DNA from: an uncultured Oxalobacteraceae bacterium | Lineage (GTDB): Bacteria; Pseudomonadota; Gammaproteobacteria; Burkholderiales; Burkholderiaceae | Direction: 5' to 3' | Length of the DNA: 63,742 nt | Assembly (NCBI GenBank): GCA_946480015.1 | Contig: CAMLIL010000021.1 | Span: 1-63,742 of the forward strand | Shown: one piece after another, positions 15,871 to 25,356 of the stretch | Position numbering within the stretch: the first letter of the stretch is position 1 | How the letters are laid out: the number at the start of each line of letters is the position of its first letter | Notes under the pieces: generated by a model | Told to the model about the DNA's origin: nothing | Seen by the model: the letters and a program-made list of their open reading frames with translations, nothing else | Databases searched by the model: none | Made by a program: the position numbers and the translations under genes

Positions 15871-16716
15871 TCATGCCAGATCCAGCACAATCGGCTGATG
15901 GTCCGACGCGGCCGTCTCCGACTGCACCTCCACCTCGGTAATCCGCGGCAGCAAATCCTCCGTCACGAAGAAGTAATCGAAGCAGTCGGCCCGTTCGGGC
16001 CACTTGAACCCATGCAATCCGGCCGTCGGTGCGCGCGCAATTTCCGGATGCCGGTAGCGCCACGCATCGACCAGCGGCAAGTCGATATTGCCGTCCGGCG
16101 CCAGCAGTTGCTCGTAGTCGAGACTGTTCGGAGTGAAATTGAAATCGCCGCAGTAAATCGCCGTGCCCGGCCGATAGCCCAGCTGAAACGGCGGATCGAG
16201 CGAGGGGTCCGGCTGGAAGATCTTGCCGCGCTCGCAGGCTTCCCAGTGCAGATAGCGGATCTGCTGCACTTGCGCGGCGCGCTGGACCGGCGAGTAATAT
16301 TCCAGATGTGTGGTCAGCACGCGCATCTTGCCGCCGGGCGCTTCCACCACCGCTTCGATCAAGCCGCGCGGCATGCCGGGCGGGTGCTCGGGATCGGGCG
16401 GCCAGGGCAGGCGATACCTGTGCACCTGGGTAATGCGATACTTGGACAGCAGCATATTGCCGAACTGGCGAGGGAGATTGTTCTGGTAAATCTCGCTGGC
16501 CGGTTCGATCACCGGCTGGTAGCCGCCAAACGCGCCGGCGAGTTGGCGGAACTGGTTGGCGTTGGCATTGCCCTCCAGCTCAGCGTGGTTGGAAGCTACC
16601 TCTTGCAGGCAGATGATGTCCGGGTTGAGCTTCCTGAGGACATCGATAATCGCATGGATGCGGATGCGTCCATCCTTGCCGCAGCCCCAGTGAATATTCC
16701 AGCTTACAACCCGCAT
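15871..16716 (-). CDS. Endonuclease/exonuclease/phosphatase (EEP) family protein
   Basis: This 281-residue cytoplasmic hydrolase contains the full EEP set: VVSWNIHWG (metal Asn, residues 3-11), ICLQEVASN (catalytic Glu), TTHLEYYSP, YCGDFNFTPNSL, DCFDYFFVTEDLLP and ASDHQPIVLDL (final Asp-His). The family cleaves phosphodiester bonds in nucleic acids, phospholipids or small substrates, and no sequence cue picks one. No signal peptide is present. It is a single gene, convergent with the ABC operon and about 100 bases downstream of tsaD on the same strand. Confidence 0.92.
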   Translation of the reverse strand: MRVVSWNIHWGCGKDGRIRIHAIIDVLRKLNPDIICLQEVASNHAELEGNANANQFRQLAGAFGGYQPVIEPASEIYQNNLPRQFGNMLLSKYRITQVHRYRLPWPPDPEHPPGMPRGLIEAVVEAPGGKMRVLTTHLEYYSPVQRAAQVQQIRYLHWEACERGKIFQPDPSLDPPFQLGYRPGTAIYCGDFNFTPNSLDYEQLLAPDGNIDLPLVDAWRYRHPEIARAPTAGLHGFKWPERADCFDYFFVTEDLLPRITEVEVQSETAASDHQPIVLDLA

Positions 16717-16816
16717 ACTTCACCTCCGGAAAAACAAATCATGCCGATATTGCCATTGATTGAAAAATGGCGGAAAACGGTAGGATCGGTCGGAGGGCAG
16801 GTAGTTCACCGCCGCG

Positions 16817-17857
16817 TCAGGCAGCCTCGATTTCTTCCAGGGGCCAGCGCGGGCGCACATTGAAGCTGTAGTCGCGCTTGGCGGCGGCCGGGTCGCGCTG
16901 CAGGCGCATGGCGCCGGCGAAGGCGATCATGGCGCCGTTGTCGGTGCAAAATTCCAGCTCGGGATAGAACACGCGGAATTTTTTCGCCGCCGCCGCCGCA
17001 TTGAGCGAGGCGCGCAGCTGGCTGTTGGCGCCCACGCCGCCGGCAATCACCAGGCGCTTGAGGCCGCTGTGGCGCAGCGCGCTGACGCACTTGGCCGTGA
17101 GCACGTCGACAATCGCGTCGACGAAGCCGCGCGCGATGTCGGCCTTGTCTTGCTCGCAGATATTGGCGATGACTTTTTCCTCGTGGTTCTTCACCACCGT
17201 CAGCACCGCCGTTTTCAGCCCGGAAAAGCTGAAATTGAAATCCTTGGTGTGCAGCATCGGCCGCGGCAGTTTGTACGCGCTCGGATCGCCAAATTCGGCC
17301 AGGCGGGAAATCGCCGGCCCGCCCGGATAGCCCAGTCCCAGCAGCTTGGCCGACTTGTCGAAGGCTTCGCCGGCGGCATCGTCCAGGGTTTCGCCCAGCA
17401 AGGTGTAGCGGCCCACGCCGTCGACCCGCATCAGCTGGGTGTGGCCGCCCGACACCAGCAGGGCGATGAAGGGAAACTGCGGCGGATCGCTGGCCAGCAG
17501 GGGCGACAGCAAATGGCCTTCCAGGTGGTGCACGCCGAGCACCGGCTTGTCCAGCGCCAGGCCCAGGCTGCAGGCAATCGACGCGCCGACCAGCAGCGCG
17601 CCGGCCAGCCCGGGACCCTGGGTGTAGGCGATGGCGTCGATGGCGCTTTTCCCGATGCCGGCCTGGTGCAGGGTTTGTTCCAGCAGCGGAATGGCGCGCC
17701 GGATATGGTCGCGCGAAGCCAGTTCCGGCACCACCCCGCCGTATTCCTCGTGCATGGCGACTTGGGAGTGGAGGGCGTGCGCGAGCAGGCCGCGTTGCGT
17801 GTCGTACAACGCCAGGCCGGTTTCATCGCAGGAAGATTCGACGCCGAGAACGATCAT
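16817..17857 (-). CDS. tsaD: tRNA N6-adenosine threonylcarbamoyltransferase TsaD
   Basis: The 346-residue protein is normal TsaD length when started at ATG 17857 ([14 protein letters not shown]); a 16-codon upstream extension lacks family similarity. Motifs: SSCDET near the N-terminus, metal-binding HHLEGH around residue 111, SGGHTQLM, and [10 protein letters not shown] near the C-terminus. With TsaB, TsaC and TsaE it makes t6A37 in ANN-decoding tRNAs, which would include the tRNA-Ile(CAU) encoded at 28.2 kb. It is divergently placed from the small gene at 18053. Confidence 0.97.
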   Translation of the reverse strand: MIVLGVESSCDETGLALYDTQRGLLAHALHSQVAMHEEYGGVVPELASRDHIRRAIPLLEQTLHQAGIGKSAIDAIAYTQGPGLAGALLVGASIACSLGLALDKPVLGVHHLEGHLLSPLLASDPPQFPFIALLVSGGHTQLMRVDGVGRYTLLGETLDDAAGEAFDKSAKLLGLGYPGGPAISRLAEFGDPSAYKLPRPMLHTKDFNFSFSGLKTAVLTVVKNHEEKVIANICEQDKADIARGFVDAIVDVLTAKCVSALRHSGLKRLVIAGGVGANSQLRASLNAAAAAKKFRVFYPELEFCTDNGAMIAFAGAMRLQRDPAAAKRDYSFNVRPRWPLEEIEAA

Positions 17858-18052
17858 GGGAGTGCAAGGGATGAGCAGAATGCGCCATTGTAAAGCACCG
17901 CGCATGGCGCGAGTGCGTGGCGCCGGCCCGCCATGGCCGTTACGGCTGGCATCGCTCTTGCTAATTCATGAGCCATACGCGGCGGCCGATGCGATCCATC
18001 CGGCCGCGTGGAGCGGTCGCAATATACCCAATACACCAACAAGGAGCGCGAC

Positions 18053-18340
18053 ATGACGGAGCAACAATGGAAACCGGTATGCCGGATCAAGGACGTGCCG
18101 ACCGACGGGGTGCGCGTGGTGCAGCGCGGCCTGGCATGGCAGGAACTGCCCGGTGTCGAACTGAGCCGCGGCGATGGCGACCAGGTGACGGCGGTGCTGC
18201 AAGGCGGTCTCAAGCGCTTTGCCGTGCGCATCGAAGACAAGCGCGTGTTTCTCGACTTGAATGAATTGAAGGCCCCGGCCAGCAGGGCCGAGGCGGCGCT
18301 GGCGGGGGCCTTCGCGGTGGCCGCGCCAGCGGTTTTCTAG
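18053..18340 (+). CDS. NirD-like small protein lacking the Rieske core
   Basis: The protein has 95 residues; the start has GGAG eight bases upstream. The N-terminus (WKPVCRIKDVPTDGVRVVQR) and C-terminal part (RFAVRIEDKRVFLDLNEL) resemble the two ends of NirD, the small subunit of assimilatory nitrite reductase. The central segment that normally bears the Cys-His iron-sulfur ligands or their NirD equivalent is replaced by about 20 residues, and only one Cys (Cys10) is present. It may be an internally deleted NirD or a distinct minimal relative. No nirB or nitrate reductase gene is adjacent, although cobA (siroheme) is 2 kb away. Confidence 0.55.
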   Translation: MTEQQWKPVCRIKDVPTDGVRVVQRGLAWQELPGVELSRGDGDQVTAVLQGGLKRFAVRIEDKRVFLDLNELKAPASRAEAALAGAFAVAAPAVF

Positions 18341-18346
18341 CACCGG

Positions 18347-19408
18347 TTACTGCGGGCGCTGCAGCAGCTCCTGGTGGGCCGAGCGCAGCATGGCTTCGGT
18401 CGCATCCCAGCCGATACAGCCATCGGTGACGGAGCAACCGTATTTCAGCTGCGAGAGGTCGGCCGGGATCTTCTGGTTGCCGCCGGCAATGTTCGATTCG
18501 ATCATCACGCCGACCAGCGACCGGTTGCCGTGGCGGATCTGCTGGATCACGTCCGACATCACCAGCGGTTGCAGTTCCGGCTTTTTGTAGCTGTTGGCGT
18601 GCGAGCAGTCGACCACCAGATTGGCCGGCAGGCCGGCCTTCTTGAGGGCTTGCTCGGCGATGGCGATCGAGACCGAATCGTAGTTCGGACGGCCGTCGCC
18701 GCCGCGCAGCACCACGTGACCGTAGGCGTTGCCGCGCGTGCGCACGATCGAGACCTTGCCCTGGCCGTTGATGCCGAGGAAGGAGTGCGGATGCGCCGCC
18801 GACAGGATGGCGTTGACGGCAATGCCGATGTCGCCGTCGGTGCCGTTCTTGAAGCCGACCGGGGTCGACAGGCCGGACGACATTTCGCGGTGGGTCTGCG
18901 ATTCGGTGGTGCGCGCGCCGATGGCGGTCCAGGCGATCAGGTCGCCCAGGTATTGCGGCGAAATCGGGTCCAGCGCTTCGGTGGCGGTCGGCAAGCCCAG
19001 TTCGCACACGTCCAGCAGGAACTGGCGGGCTTTTTCCATGCCCACATTGACGCGGAAGGAATCGTCCATGTCCGGATCGTTGATGTAGCCTTTCCAGCCG
19101 GTGGTGGTGCGCGGCTTTTCGAAGTACACGCGCATGACCAGCAGCATGGTGTCGGCCACTTCCGCCTGCAGCGCCTTGAGGCGGCGGGCATAGTCCAGGC
19201 CGGCGACCGGATCGTGGATCGAGCACGGCCCGACCACCACGAACATGCGCTTGTCCTTGCGGTCGATAATGTTGCGCAAGGCGTCGCGGCCCTTCATGAC
19301 GGTGGCGAAGGCGGCATCGGACAGCGGCAGGCGCGCATGCAGTTCTTCCGGCGTGGGCATCGTCGCAAACGAGACGACGTTGGAATTTTCGATATCGGGC
19401 GTGATCAT
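18347..19408 (-). CDS. aroG: 3-deoxy-7-phosphoheptulonate (DAHP) synthase, class I
   Basis: The 353-residue enzyme condenses phosphoenolpyruvate and erythrose-4-phosphate in the first shikimate step. It shows the AroF/G/H family signatures MFVVVGPCSIHDP, MRVYFEKPRTTTGWKG, TDGDIGIAVNAI, VLRGGDGRPNYDSVSI, VVDCSHANSYKK and GVMIESNIAGGNQK. The N-terminal extension typical of feedback-regulated members is present, but I cannot tell tyrosine from phenylalanine control. The gene is convergent with the NirD-like gene (six-base gap) and divergent from ybiB. Confidence 0.95.
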   Translation of the reverse strand: MITPDIENSNVVSFATMPTPEELHARLPLSDAAFATVMKGRDALRNIIDRKDKRMFVVVGPCSIHDPVAGLDYARRLKALQAEVADTMLLVMRVYFEKPRTTTGWKGYINDPDMDDSFRVNVGMEKARQFLLDVCELGLPTATEALDPISPQYLGDLIAWTAIGARTTESQTHREMSSGLSTPVGFKNGTDGDIGIAVNAILSAAHPHSFLGINGQGKVSIVRTRGNAYGHVVLRGGDGRPNYDSVSIAIAEQALKKAGLPANLVVDCSHANSYKKPELQPLVMSDVIQQIRHGNRSLVGVMIESNIAGGNQKIPADLSQLKYGCSVTDGCIGWDATEAMLRSAHQELLQRPQ

Positions 19409-19541
19409 GGTCGCTTTATGGGTGAAATGTTTCCGTGGACCTGAGAGTGTAGTCCGAAAACCGGTTTATTGCATTCGAACACACTATTTCTTGGTGGCGT
19501 GGCCCGCGTTTCGCTGACCGTTTGTTGTAAGCTTAGCGCCC

Positions 19542-20537
19542 ATGACTACGACCACTGAACCATTCCTCGCCGCGCCCTTCATCAAAGAAATCGGCCGCGG
19601 CAAAAAAGGGGCGCGCGGCATGTCGCGCGCCGACTCGCAACAGTTGTACGCGGCCATGCTGGACGGGCGCGTGTCGGACCTGGAAACCGGGGCCATCGTG
19701 CTGGCGCTGCGCTTCAAGGGCGAATCGGTCGACGAGATCGCCGGCTTCCTGGAAGCGGGCGAGGCCTCGTTTCCGAAAGTGGCGGCCCCAGGCGGCGAAT
19801 ACGCCCCGGTCCTCATTCCCAGTTACAACGGCGCGCGCAAGCTGGCCAACCTGACGCCGCTGCTGGCCCTGCTGCTGGCGCGCGAAGGCGTGCCGGTGCT
19901 GGTCCATGGCGTGACCCGCGATCCGGGCCGGGTGACCACGGCGGAAATTTTCGACGCCATGGGGATCGCGGCGGCCGCCACGCACGCCGATATCGCGCGC
20001 GCATTTGCCCAGCGCCAACCGAGCTTCATGCCGATCGACCTGCTGGCCCCGAAAATGGCGCGCCTGCTGGCGCTGCGCCGCATCCTGGGCGTGCGCAACT
20101 CGACCCACACCCTGGTCAAGATCCTGCAAGCTTTCGACGGCCCGGCCCTGCGGCTGGTGTCCTACACCCATCCCGAATACCTGGAAATGCTGGGTGAGTA
20201 TTTCCTTGATGCTGCACCACACGAGCGCGGCGATGCCTTCTTAATGCGCGGCACCGAGGGGGAAACGGTGGCCAATGCCAACCGCGCCCAGCAGATCGAC
20301 TGGTTCCACGATGGAATTCGCACCATTTTGGTGCAGCGCGACGCACCAACAGATGACTTGGCGGAAATGCCCGCCGAGAAAGACGCCGCTACCACGGCCG
20401 CCTGGATTGCCCAGGCGCTACGCGGGGAAGTGCCGATCCCGCCCTCGATCACCGAACAAGTGGCACAGTGCTTGCTAGTAGCTAAGGCATTACGAGCAAA
20501 CACGACGGGTGGTCAGCATGGAGAAGAGCAACGGTAA
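19542..20537 (+). CDS. ybiB: YbiB, TrpD2-like DNA-binding protein
   Basis: The 331-residue protein has an anthranilate phosphoribosyltransferase fold (glycosyltransferase family 3). It has GKKGARGMSRADSQQLYAAM at the N-terminus, VLVHGVTRDPGRVTTAEIFD, and HTLVKILQAFDGPALRLVSY, typical of YbiB. The E. coli homologue binds nucleic acid rather than acting in tryptophan synthesis. The gene overlaps cobA by 20 bases and is transcribed with it, an arrangement common in Burkholderiales next to nitrogen assimilation genes. Confidence 0.9.
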   Translation: MTTTTEPFLAAPFIKEIGRGKKGARGMSRADSQQLYAAMLDGRVSDLETGAIVLALRFKGESVDEIAGFLEAGEASFPKVAAPGGEYAPVLIPSYNGARKLANLTPLLALLLAREGVPVLVHGVTRDPGRVTTAEIFDAMGIAAAATHADIARAFAQRQPSFMPIDLLAPKMARLLALRRILGVRNSTHTLVKILQAFDGPALRLVSYTHPEYLEMLGEYFLDAAPHERGDAFLMRGTEGETVANANRAQQIDWFHDGIRTILVQRDAPTDDLAEMPAEKDAATTAAWIAQALRGEVPIPPSITEQVAQCLLVAKALRANTTGGQHGEEQR

Positions 20538-21294
20538 AGTCAGTCTGGTCGGCGCGGGTCCGGGCGATCCGGAACTGCTGACCCTGAAAGCGGTGCGCGC
20601 GATTGCGCAGGCCGACGTGCTGCTGGTCGACGACCTGGTCAATCCCGAGATGTTGTCGCACGCGTCGCCATCGGCGCGCGTGATCCCCGTGGGCAAGCGC
20701 GGCGGCTGCAAGTCGACCCCGCAGGAATTCATCGAACGGCTGATGATTGCCGAAGCGCAGGCCGGCAAGCGCGTGGTGCGCCTGAAGGGCGGCGACCCGT
20801 TCGTCTTCGGCCGTGGCGGCGAAGAGCGCGCGCACCTGATGGAGCAGGGCATCGAGGTGGAAATTATCAACGGCATCAGCAGCGGCCTGGCGGCGCCCTC
20901 GTCGATCGGGGTGCCGCTGACGCACCGCGACTGGAGTTCGGGCGCCATCTTCGTCACCGGGCACGAGCGCGCCGATGACGCCGGCCCGGCCCGCACGCCC
21001 GACTGGGCCTTGCTGGCCCAGACCGGCCTGACCCTGGTCATCTACATGGGGGTGGCGCGCTGCCGCGAGATCCAGCAGGCGCTGATCGCCGGCGGCAAGT
21101 CCGGCGCTACGCCCGTCGCCGTGGTGCAGTCCGCCACCGGCAAGTCGCAGAATCAATTGCTGACCACCTTGGCGCACCTGCCGGAAGACCTGGCGCTGTC
21201 GGGTTTGGGCAGCCCCAGCATCATCGTGATCGGCGACGTGGTGCGCTGTGCCACGGTGGAAAAATTTGCCGCACAACTCAAGCGTTCTGCATAA
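20518..21294 (+). CDS. cobA: Uroporphyrinogen-III C-methyltransferase (SUMT)
   Basis: The 258-residue protein is counted from ATG 20518, inside the end of ybiB; a GTG nine bases earlier is the alternative. It shows VSLVGAGPGDPELLTLKAVR, LLVDDLVNPEMLS, VRLKGGDPFVFGRGGEE, VEIINGISSGLAAP, GVPLTHRDWSS and YMGVARC, all SUMT hallmarks. It methylates uroporphyrinogen III twice to precorrin-2 using S-adenosylmethionine, feeding siroheme for nitrite or sulfite reductase. It is a single domain with no CysG dehydrogenase/ferrochelatase part. Confidence 0.95.
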   Translation: MEKSNGKVSLVGAGPGDPELLTLKAVRAIAQADVLLVDDLVNPEMLSHASPSARVIPVGKRGGCKSTPQEFIERLMIAEAQAGKRVVRLKGGDPFVFGRGGEERAHLMEQGIEVEIINGISSGLAAPSSIGVPLTHRDWSSGAIFVTGHERADDAGPARTPDWALLAQTGLTLVIYMGVARCREIQQALIAGGKSGATPVAVVQSATGKSQNQLLTTLAHLPEDLALSGLGSPSIIVIGDVVRCATVEKFAAQLKRSA

Positions 21295-21359
21295 ACATGG
21301 CTGTTGCGGTGAAGCAGTTACAATCACGTTTTTTGTGATCAGTGGAAACCGCGTCAGCC

Positions 21360-22568
21360 ATGGCAAAACAATATGATGTCGCAGTAATCGGGGCGGGCGC
21401 GGCCGGCATGATGTGTGCCGCCGTGGCCGCTCAGCGCGGCAAGCGCGTGGTGTTGATCGATCACGCCGCCAAGCTGGCGGAAAAGATCCGCATCTCCGGC
21501 GGTGGTCGCTGCAATTTCACCAATATCAACACCACGCACCAACAATTCCTTTCGCAAAATCCGCACTTTTGCCGCAGCGCCTTGTCGCGCTACACGCCGC
21601 AGGATTTCCTGGTGCTGATCCGCAAGCACCGCATCGCTTACCACGAGAAACACAAGGGCCAGCTGTTCTGCGACGACTCGTCCGAGCAGATCATCCAGAT
21701 GCTCAAGGCCGAGTGCGCCGCCGGCGGGGTCGAGTGGCGCATGCCGTGCGCGGTCGCCTCGCTCGAGCAGATGGATGACGGTTTCCTGTTGTCGACCGAT
21801 ACGGGCGACATCCTGGCCGGCAGCTGTGTGATCGCCACTGGCGGCTTGTCGATTCCCAAGATCGGCGCCACCGGCTTTGCCTACGGCATTGCCGAACAGT
21901 TCGAATTGAACGTCGTCGCGCCGCGTCCGGGGCTGGTGCCGCTGACCTTCGACGGTCCCGGCTGGGAACCGTTCGCGCCGCTGGCCGGCGTGGCGCTGGA
22001 AGTCGAGGTGTCCACCGGCAGCGGCAAGGGCCGCGGCGCCAGGCGCGGCCATTTCCGCGAAGACTTGCTGTTCACCCATCGGGGCCTGTCCGGGCCTGCC
22101 ATCCTGCAAATCTCAAGCTATTGGGACGAGGGGCAGCCCATTACCATCAACCTGTTGCCGGAAATGGATCTGGCCGAAGAACTTATCGCCAACAAGGGCG
22201 TGTTCAAGAAGCAATTGGACAATGTGCTGGCACAATGGCTGCCGTCACGCCTGGCGGAAGTGCTGCTGGCGGTCAACGGCCTGGCGCTGGATGCGCGGCT
22301 GGCGGATTTGCCGGACGCCAAGCTGCGCAAGCTGGGCGACGCGGTCAACCGCTGGGCCATCGTGCCCACCGGATCGGAAGGTTACCGCAAAGCCGAAGTG
22401 ACGTTGGGCGGGCTGGACACGCGCGAGTTGTCGCAGCAAACCATGATGGTCAACAAGGTGCCGGGACTGTACTTCATCGGCGAAGCGGTGGATGTGACGG
22501 GCTGGCTGGGCGGCTACAATTTCCAGTGGGCGTGGGCGTCGGGCGTGGCGGCCGGATCGGCCGTCTAA
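21360..22568 (+). CDS. NAD(P)/FAD-dependent oxidoreductase, HI0933/YhiN (BaiN-like) family
   Basis: The 402-residue flavoprotein starts at ATG 21360. Its N-terminal dinucleotide motif is VAVIGAGAAGMMCAAVAAQRG; then come the family-specific ISGGGRCNFTN, a middle domain, and the C-terminal FAD contact VPGLYFIGEAVDVTGWLGGYN followed by FQWAWASGVAAG. Members are widespread, and the physiological substrate in E. coli and most bacteria is unknown. It stands alone between cobA and rpsU, with a 65-base upstream gap. Confidence 0.92.
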   Translation: MAKQYDVAVIGAGAAGMMCAAVAAQRGKRVVLIDHAAKLAEKIRISGGGRCNFTNINTTHQQFLSQNPHFCRSALSRYTPQDFLVLIRKHRIAYHEKHKGQLFCDDSSEQIIQMLKAECAAGGVEWRMPCAVASLEQMDDGFLLSTDTGDILAGSCVIATGGLSIPKIGATGFAYGIAEQFELNVVAPRPGLVPLTFDGPGWEPFAPLAGVALEVEVSTGSGKGRGARRGHFREDLLFTHRGLSGPAILQISSYWDEGQPITINLLPEMDLAEELIANKGVFKKQLDNVLAQWLPSRLAEVLLAVNGLALDARLADLPDAKLRKLGDAVNRWAIVPTGSEGYRKAEVTLGGLDTRELSQQTMMVNKVPGLYFIGEAVDVTGWLGGYNFQWAWASGVAAGSAV

Positions 22569-22608
22569 GGGGTACTGTCGCGCTTGCGAAACAGTCAATG
22601 CGAAAAGC

Positions 22609-22637
22609 TTCCATTCCGGGCGGAAGGCTGCTATGAT
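22609..22637 (+). promoter_or_regulatory. Putative sigma-70 promoter of rpsU
   Basis: TTCCAT (22609-22614), 17 bases, then TATGAT (22632-22637) preceded by TGC, an extended -10. It lies 36 bases upstream of the rpsU ATG. Confidence 0.6.
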
Positions 22638-22673
22638 CTCGTTCTTCCCTAAATCTAACGGTTTGATTTTTAC

Positions 22674-22886
22674 ATGACCACTATTCGCCTTAAAGAAAAC
22701 GAGCCGTTCGAAGTCGCTATGCGTCGCTTCAAGCGCACTATCGAAAAAACGGGTCTGCTGACCGAACTGCGCGCCCGCGAGTTCTACGAAAAGCCAACGG
22801 CTGAGCGCAAGCGCAAGCTGGCAGCTGCCGTGAAGCGTCACTACAAGCGCATCCGCAGCCAGCAACTGCCTAAGAAATTATTCTAA
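22674..22886 (+). CDS. rpsU: 30S ribosomal protein bS21
   Basis: The 70-residue basic protein has the standard bS21 sequence: [53 protein letters not shown]. It binds the 30S platform near the 16S 3' end and helps initiation on structured leaders. It is the first gene of the rpsU-yqeY-dnaG-rpoD macromolecular synthesis block. Confidence 0.98.
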   Translation: MTTIRLKENEPFEVAMRRFKRTIEKTGLLTELRAREFYEKPTAERKRKLAAAVKRHYKRIRSQQLPKKLF

Positions 22887-23019
22887 GACTGTCCAGTCGA
22901 GTCTGATCCGGTGACAGCGCGCTGTCCGGATCACGCCGATGCTGAAGTCGCAAGCCCGCTCCGGTCGTCCGCAGCGGGTTTTGCCATTTCTACGCTAACA
23001 ATTTCACCACGAGGATGCC

Positions 23020-23469
23020 ATGGGCTTGAAAGAACAAATCACCGAAGACATGAAAACGGCAATGCGCGCCAAGGAAGCCGGCAAGCTGAGCACGATCCGC
23101 CTGATCATCGCCGACATCAAGCGCAAGGAAGTCGACGAGCGCATCGAATTAAATGACGAGCAAACCCTCGCCATCGTCGAAAAAATGATCAAGCAGCGCA
23201 AGGATTCGATCACGCAATTTGAAGCCGGCAACCGCGCGGACCTGGCCGACATCGAAAAAGCCGAACTGGCCGTGCTGACGGCCTATATGCCGGCCGGCCT
23301 GTCGGACGAGCAGATCGCCGCCGAAGTGGCCGCCGCCGTGACCGCCTCGGGCGCCAGCGGTCCGGCCGACATGGGTAAAGTGATGGCCATCCTCAAGCCG
23401 AAAATGCCGAAGGGCACCGACATGGCCGCCGTCTCGGCCCTGATCAAGAAAGCCTTGAACCCGGCTTGA
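23020..23469 (+). CDS. yqeY: GatB/YqeY domain-containing protein
   Basis: The 149-residue protein is the free-standing YqeY form of the tRNA-binding tail domain of amidotransferase subunit GatB. Characteristic stretches are LKEQITEDMKTAMRAKEAGK then LSTIRLIIADIKRKEVDER, and DMGKVMAILKPKMPKGTDMA. Its exact role is not known; it may bind tRNA. It sits between rpsU and dnaG as in most Burkholderiales, 90 bases before dnaG. Confidence 0.95.
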   Translation: MGLKEQITEDMKTAMRAKEAGKLSTIRLIIADIKRKEVDERIELNDEQTLAIVEKMIKQRKDSITQFEAGNRADLADIEKAELAVLTAYMPAGLSDEQIAAEVAAAVTASGASGPADMGKVMAILKPKMPKGTDMAAVSALIKKALNPA

Positions 23470-23559
23470 GTGACGCCGCGCGCCGGGTCTTGTCGCAGAT
23501 CAAATCTATGACGAGCCCGGCGGTATAGTCTGACCTGAAGCAAAGACTGTTCATTCGAC

Positions 23560-25356
23560 GTGATTCCACAAACCTTCATTACCGATTTGCTCAACCGGGT
23601 CGACATCGTCGACGTGGTCGGACGCTATGTCCAGCTGAAAAAGGGCGGGGCCAACTACAGCGGCCTGTGCCCCTTCCACAGCGAAAAATCGCCCAGTTTC
23701 ACCGTCAGCCCGACCAAGCAGTTCTATCACTGCTTCGGCTGCGGCGCGCACGGCACCTCGATCGGTTTCCTGATCGAATACTCGGGCATGGGCTTTGTCG
23801 ACGCCGTCAAGGACCTGGCCCAGGGCGTGGGCATGGTGGTGCCGGACGCGGACGACAAGATTCCCCCACTGCAGCGCGCCCAGAACCAGGCCCAGGCGCT
23901 GGCCCTGTCCGACGCCATGACCCGCGCCTGCGATTATTACCGCGGCCAGCTGCGCGGCGCCCAGAACGCCATCGCCTATTTAAAGAACCGCGGCCTGACC
24001 GGCGAAATCGCGGCCCGTTTCGGCATGGGCTACGCGCCGTCCGGCTGGGACAATCTGCGCAGCGTGTTTCCCGATTACGAAGCACTGGCCCTGGTCGAAT
24101 CGGGCCTGGTGATCGACAAGGTGGACGAGGACGGCAACAACAAGAAGCGCTACGACCGCTTCCGCGAACGCATCATGTTCCCGATCCGCAATACCAAGGG
24201 ACAAGTGATCGGTTTCGGCGGCCGCGTGCTCGACCAGGGCGAACCGAAATACCTGAACTCGCCGGAAACCCCGCTGTTTCAGAAGGGCATGGAACTGTAC
24301 GGCTTGTTCGAAGCGCGCCAGGCCATCCGCGACGCCGGTTACGTGCTCGTGACGGAAGGCTATATGGACGTGGTGGCGCTGGCCCAGCTGGGCTTTGCGC
24401 AAGCGGTCGCCACGCTCGGCACCGCCTGCACCACGACCCACGTGCAAAAGCTGTTGCGCCAGACCGACACCGTCATCTTCAGTTTCGACGGCGACAAGGC
24501 CGGCCGCCGCGCCGCCCGCCGGGCGCTGGAAGCCTGCCTGCCGCAAGTGACGGACGACAAGACGATCAAATTCCTGTTCTTGCCGACCGAACACGATCCG
24601 GACAGTTATGTGCGCACCTACGGCGCCGATGCATTCGCTCAAGAAATTGACGAAGCCATGCCCCTGTCGCAATTCCTGCTGCGTGAAGTGTCGACCGAGC
24701 ACGATAATTCCACGCCGGAAGGGCGCGCCCGCATCCAGTTCGATGCCAAGCCGCTATTGCAGGCGATGCATCCGACCTCGCTGCGCCTGCAGATCGTGCG
24801 CGGCCTGGCCAGCCTGACCGAATCGAGCCCGGCCGAGATCGAAAGCCTGTTCGAGTTGTCCAAGCCCGTGTCGGTGGCCAGGAAAGCCCCGCCGCGCCAG
24901 GGCCGGCCGCAACCGCTCGGCCTGGAGCTGCAAATCATGCGCAACCTGATTTCGCACCCGCCGCTGTGCCTGGAGCTCGACGAGGCCGCCTTGACCGCGT
25001 TTCAATACTTCGGCCAGGAGGCAGCAGAACGGCTGTTACAACTTATTGCAGCCGGACAGGCACTGGGACCGAACGGCAGCTTCGCCGCATTGTCTCAGCA
25101 TCTGAAGGACACGGGATCGGACTACGACGGCTTGATTGCCGAGATCGCATCGGAGTCGGAATCGGACTTCGACAGCTGCAAACTCTGGTTGTCCGGCGCT
25201 GTACGCCAAATCAAGATGGATGCGTTAAAGGAGGAACTGAATCAGTTGTTTTCCGCCGGACTGACCTCGGATCAGTTGGGCGTGCGTTACCGTGAAATAA
25301 CTGCCGAGCAAGATCGACTTTTACGCGAGCAACAAGCGGAAATGACCCCGCGCTAA
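23560..25356 (+). CDS. dnaG: DNA primase
   Basis: The 598-residue protein starts at GTG 23560. Its N-terminal zinc ribbon has Cys37, His40, Cys58 and Cys61 (GLCPFHSEKSP, YHCFGCGAHG). The TOPRIM catalytic core shows TEGYMDV with Glu266 and Asp270, and FDGDKAG with Asp310 and Asp312. The C-terminal helicase-binding domain follows from about residue 450. It makes RNA primers for Okazaki fragments at the fork with DnaB. A TATAGT box at 23524 may add an internal promoter. Confidence 0.97.
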   Translation: MIPQTFITDLLNRVDIVDVVGRYVQLKKGGANYSGLCPFHSEKSPSFTVSPTKQFYHCFGCGAHGTSIGFLIEYSGMGFVDAVKDLAQGVGMVVPDADDKIPPLQRAQNQAQALALSDAMTRACDYYRGQLRGAQNAIAYLKNRGLTGEIAARFGMGYAPSGWDNLRSVFPDYEALALVESGLVIDKVDEDGNNKKRYDRFRERIMFPIRNTKGQVIGFGGRVLDQGEPKYLNSPETPLFQKGMELYGLFEARQAIRDAGYVLVTEGYMDVVALAQLGFAQAVATLGTACTTTHVQKLLRQTDTVIFSFDGDKAGRRAARRALEACLPQVTDDKTIKFLFLPTEHDPDSYVRTYGADAFAQEIDEAMPLSQFLLREVSTEHDNSTPEGRARIQFDAKPLLQAMHPTSLRLQIVRGLASLTESSPAEIESLFELSKPVSVARKAPPRQGRPQPLGLELQIMRNLISHPPLCLELDEAALTAFQYFGQEAAERLLQLIAAGQALGPNGSFAALSQHLKDTGSDYDGLIAEIASESESDFDSCKLWLSGAVRQIKMDALKEELNQLFSAGLTSDQLGVRYREITAEQDRLLREQQAEMTPR

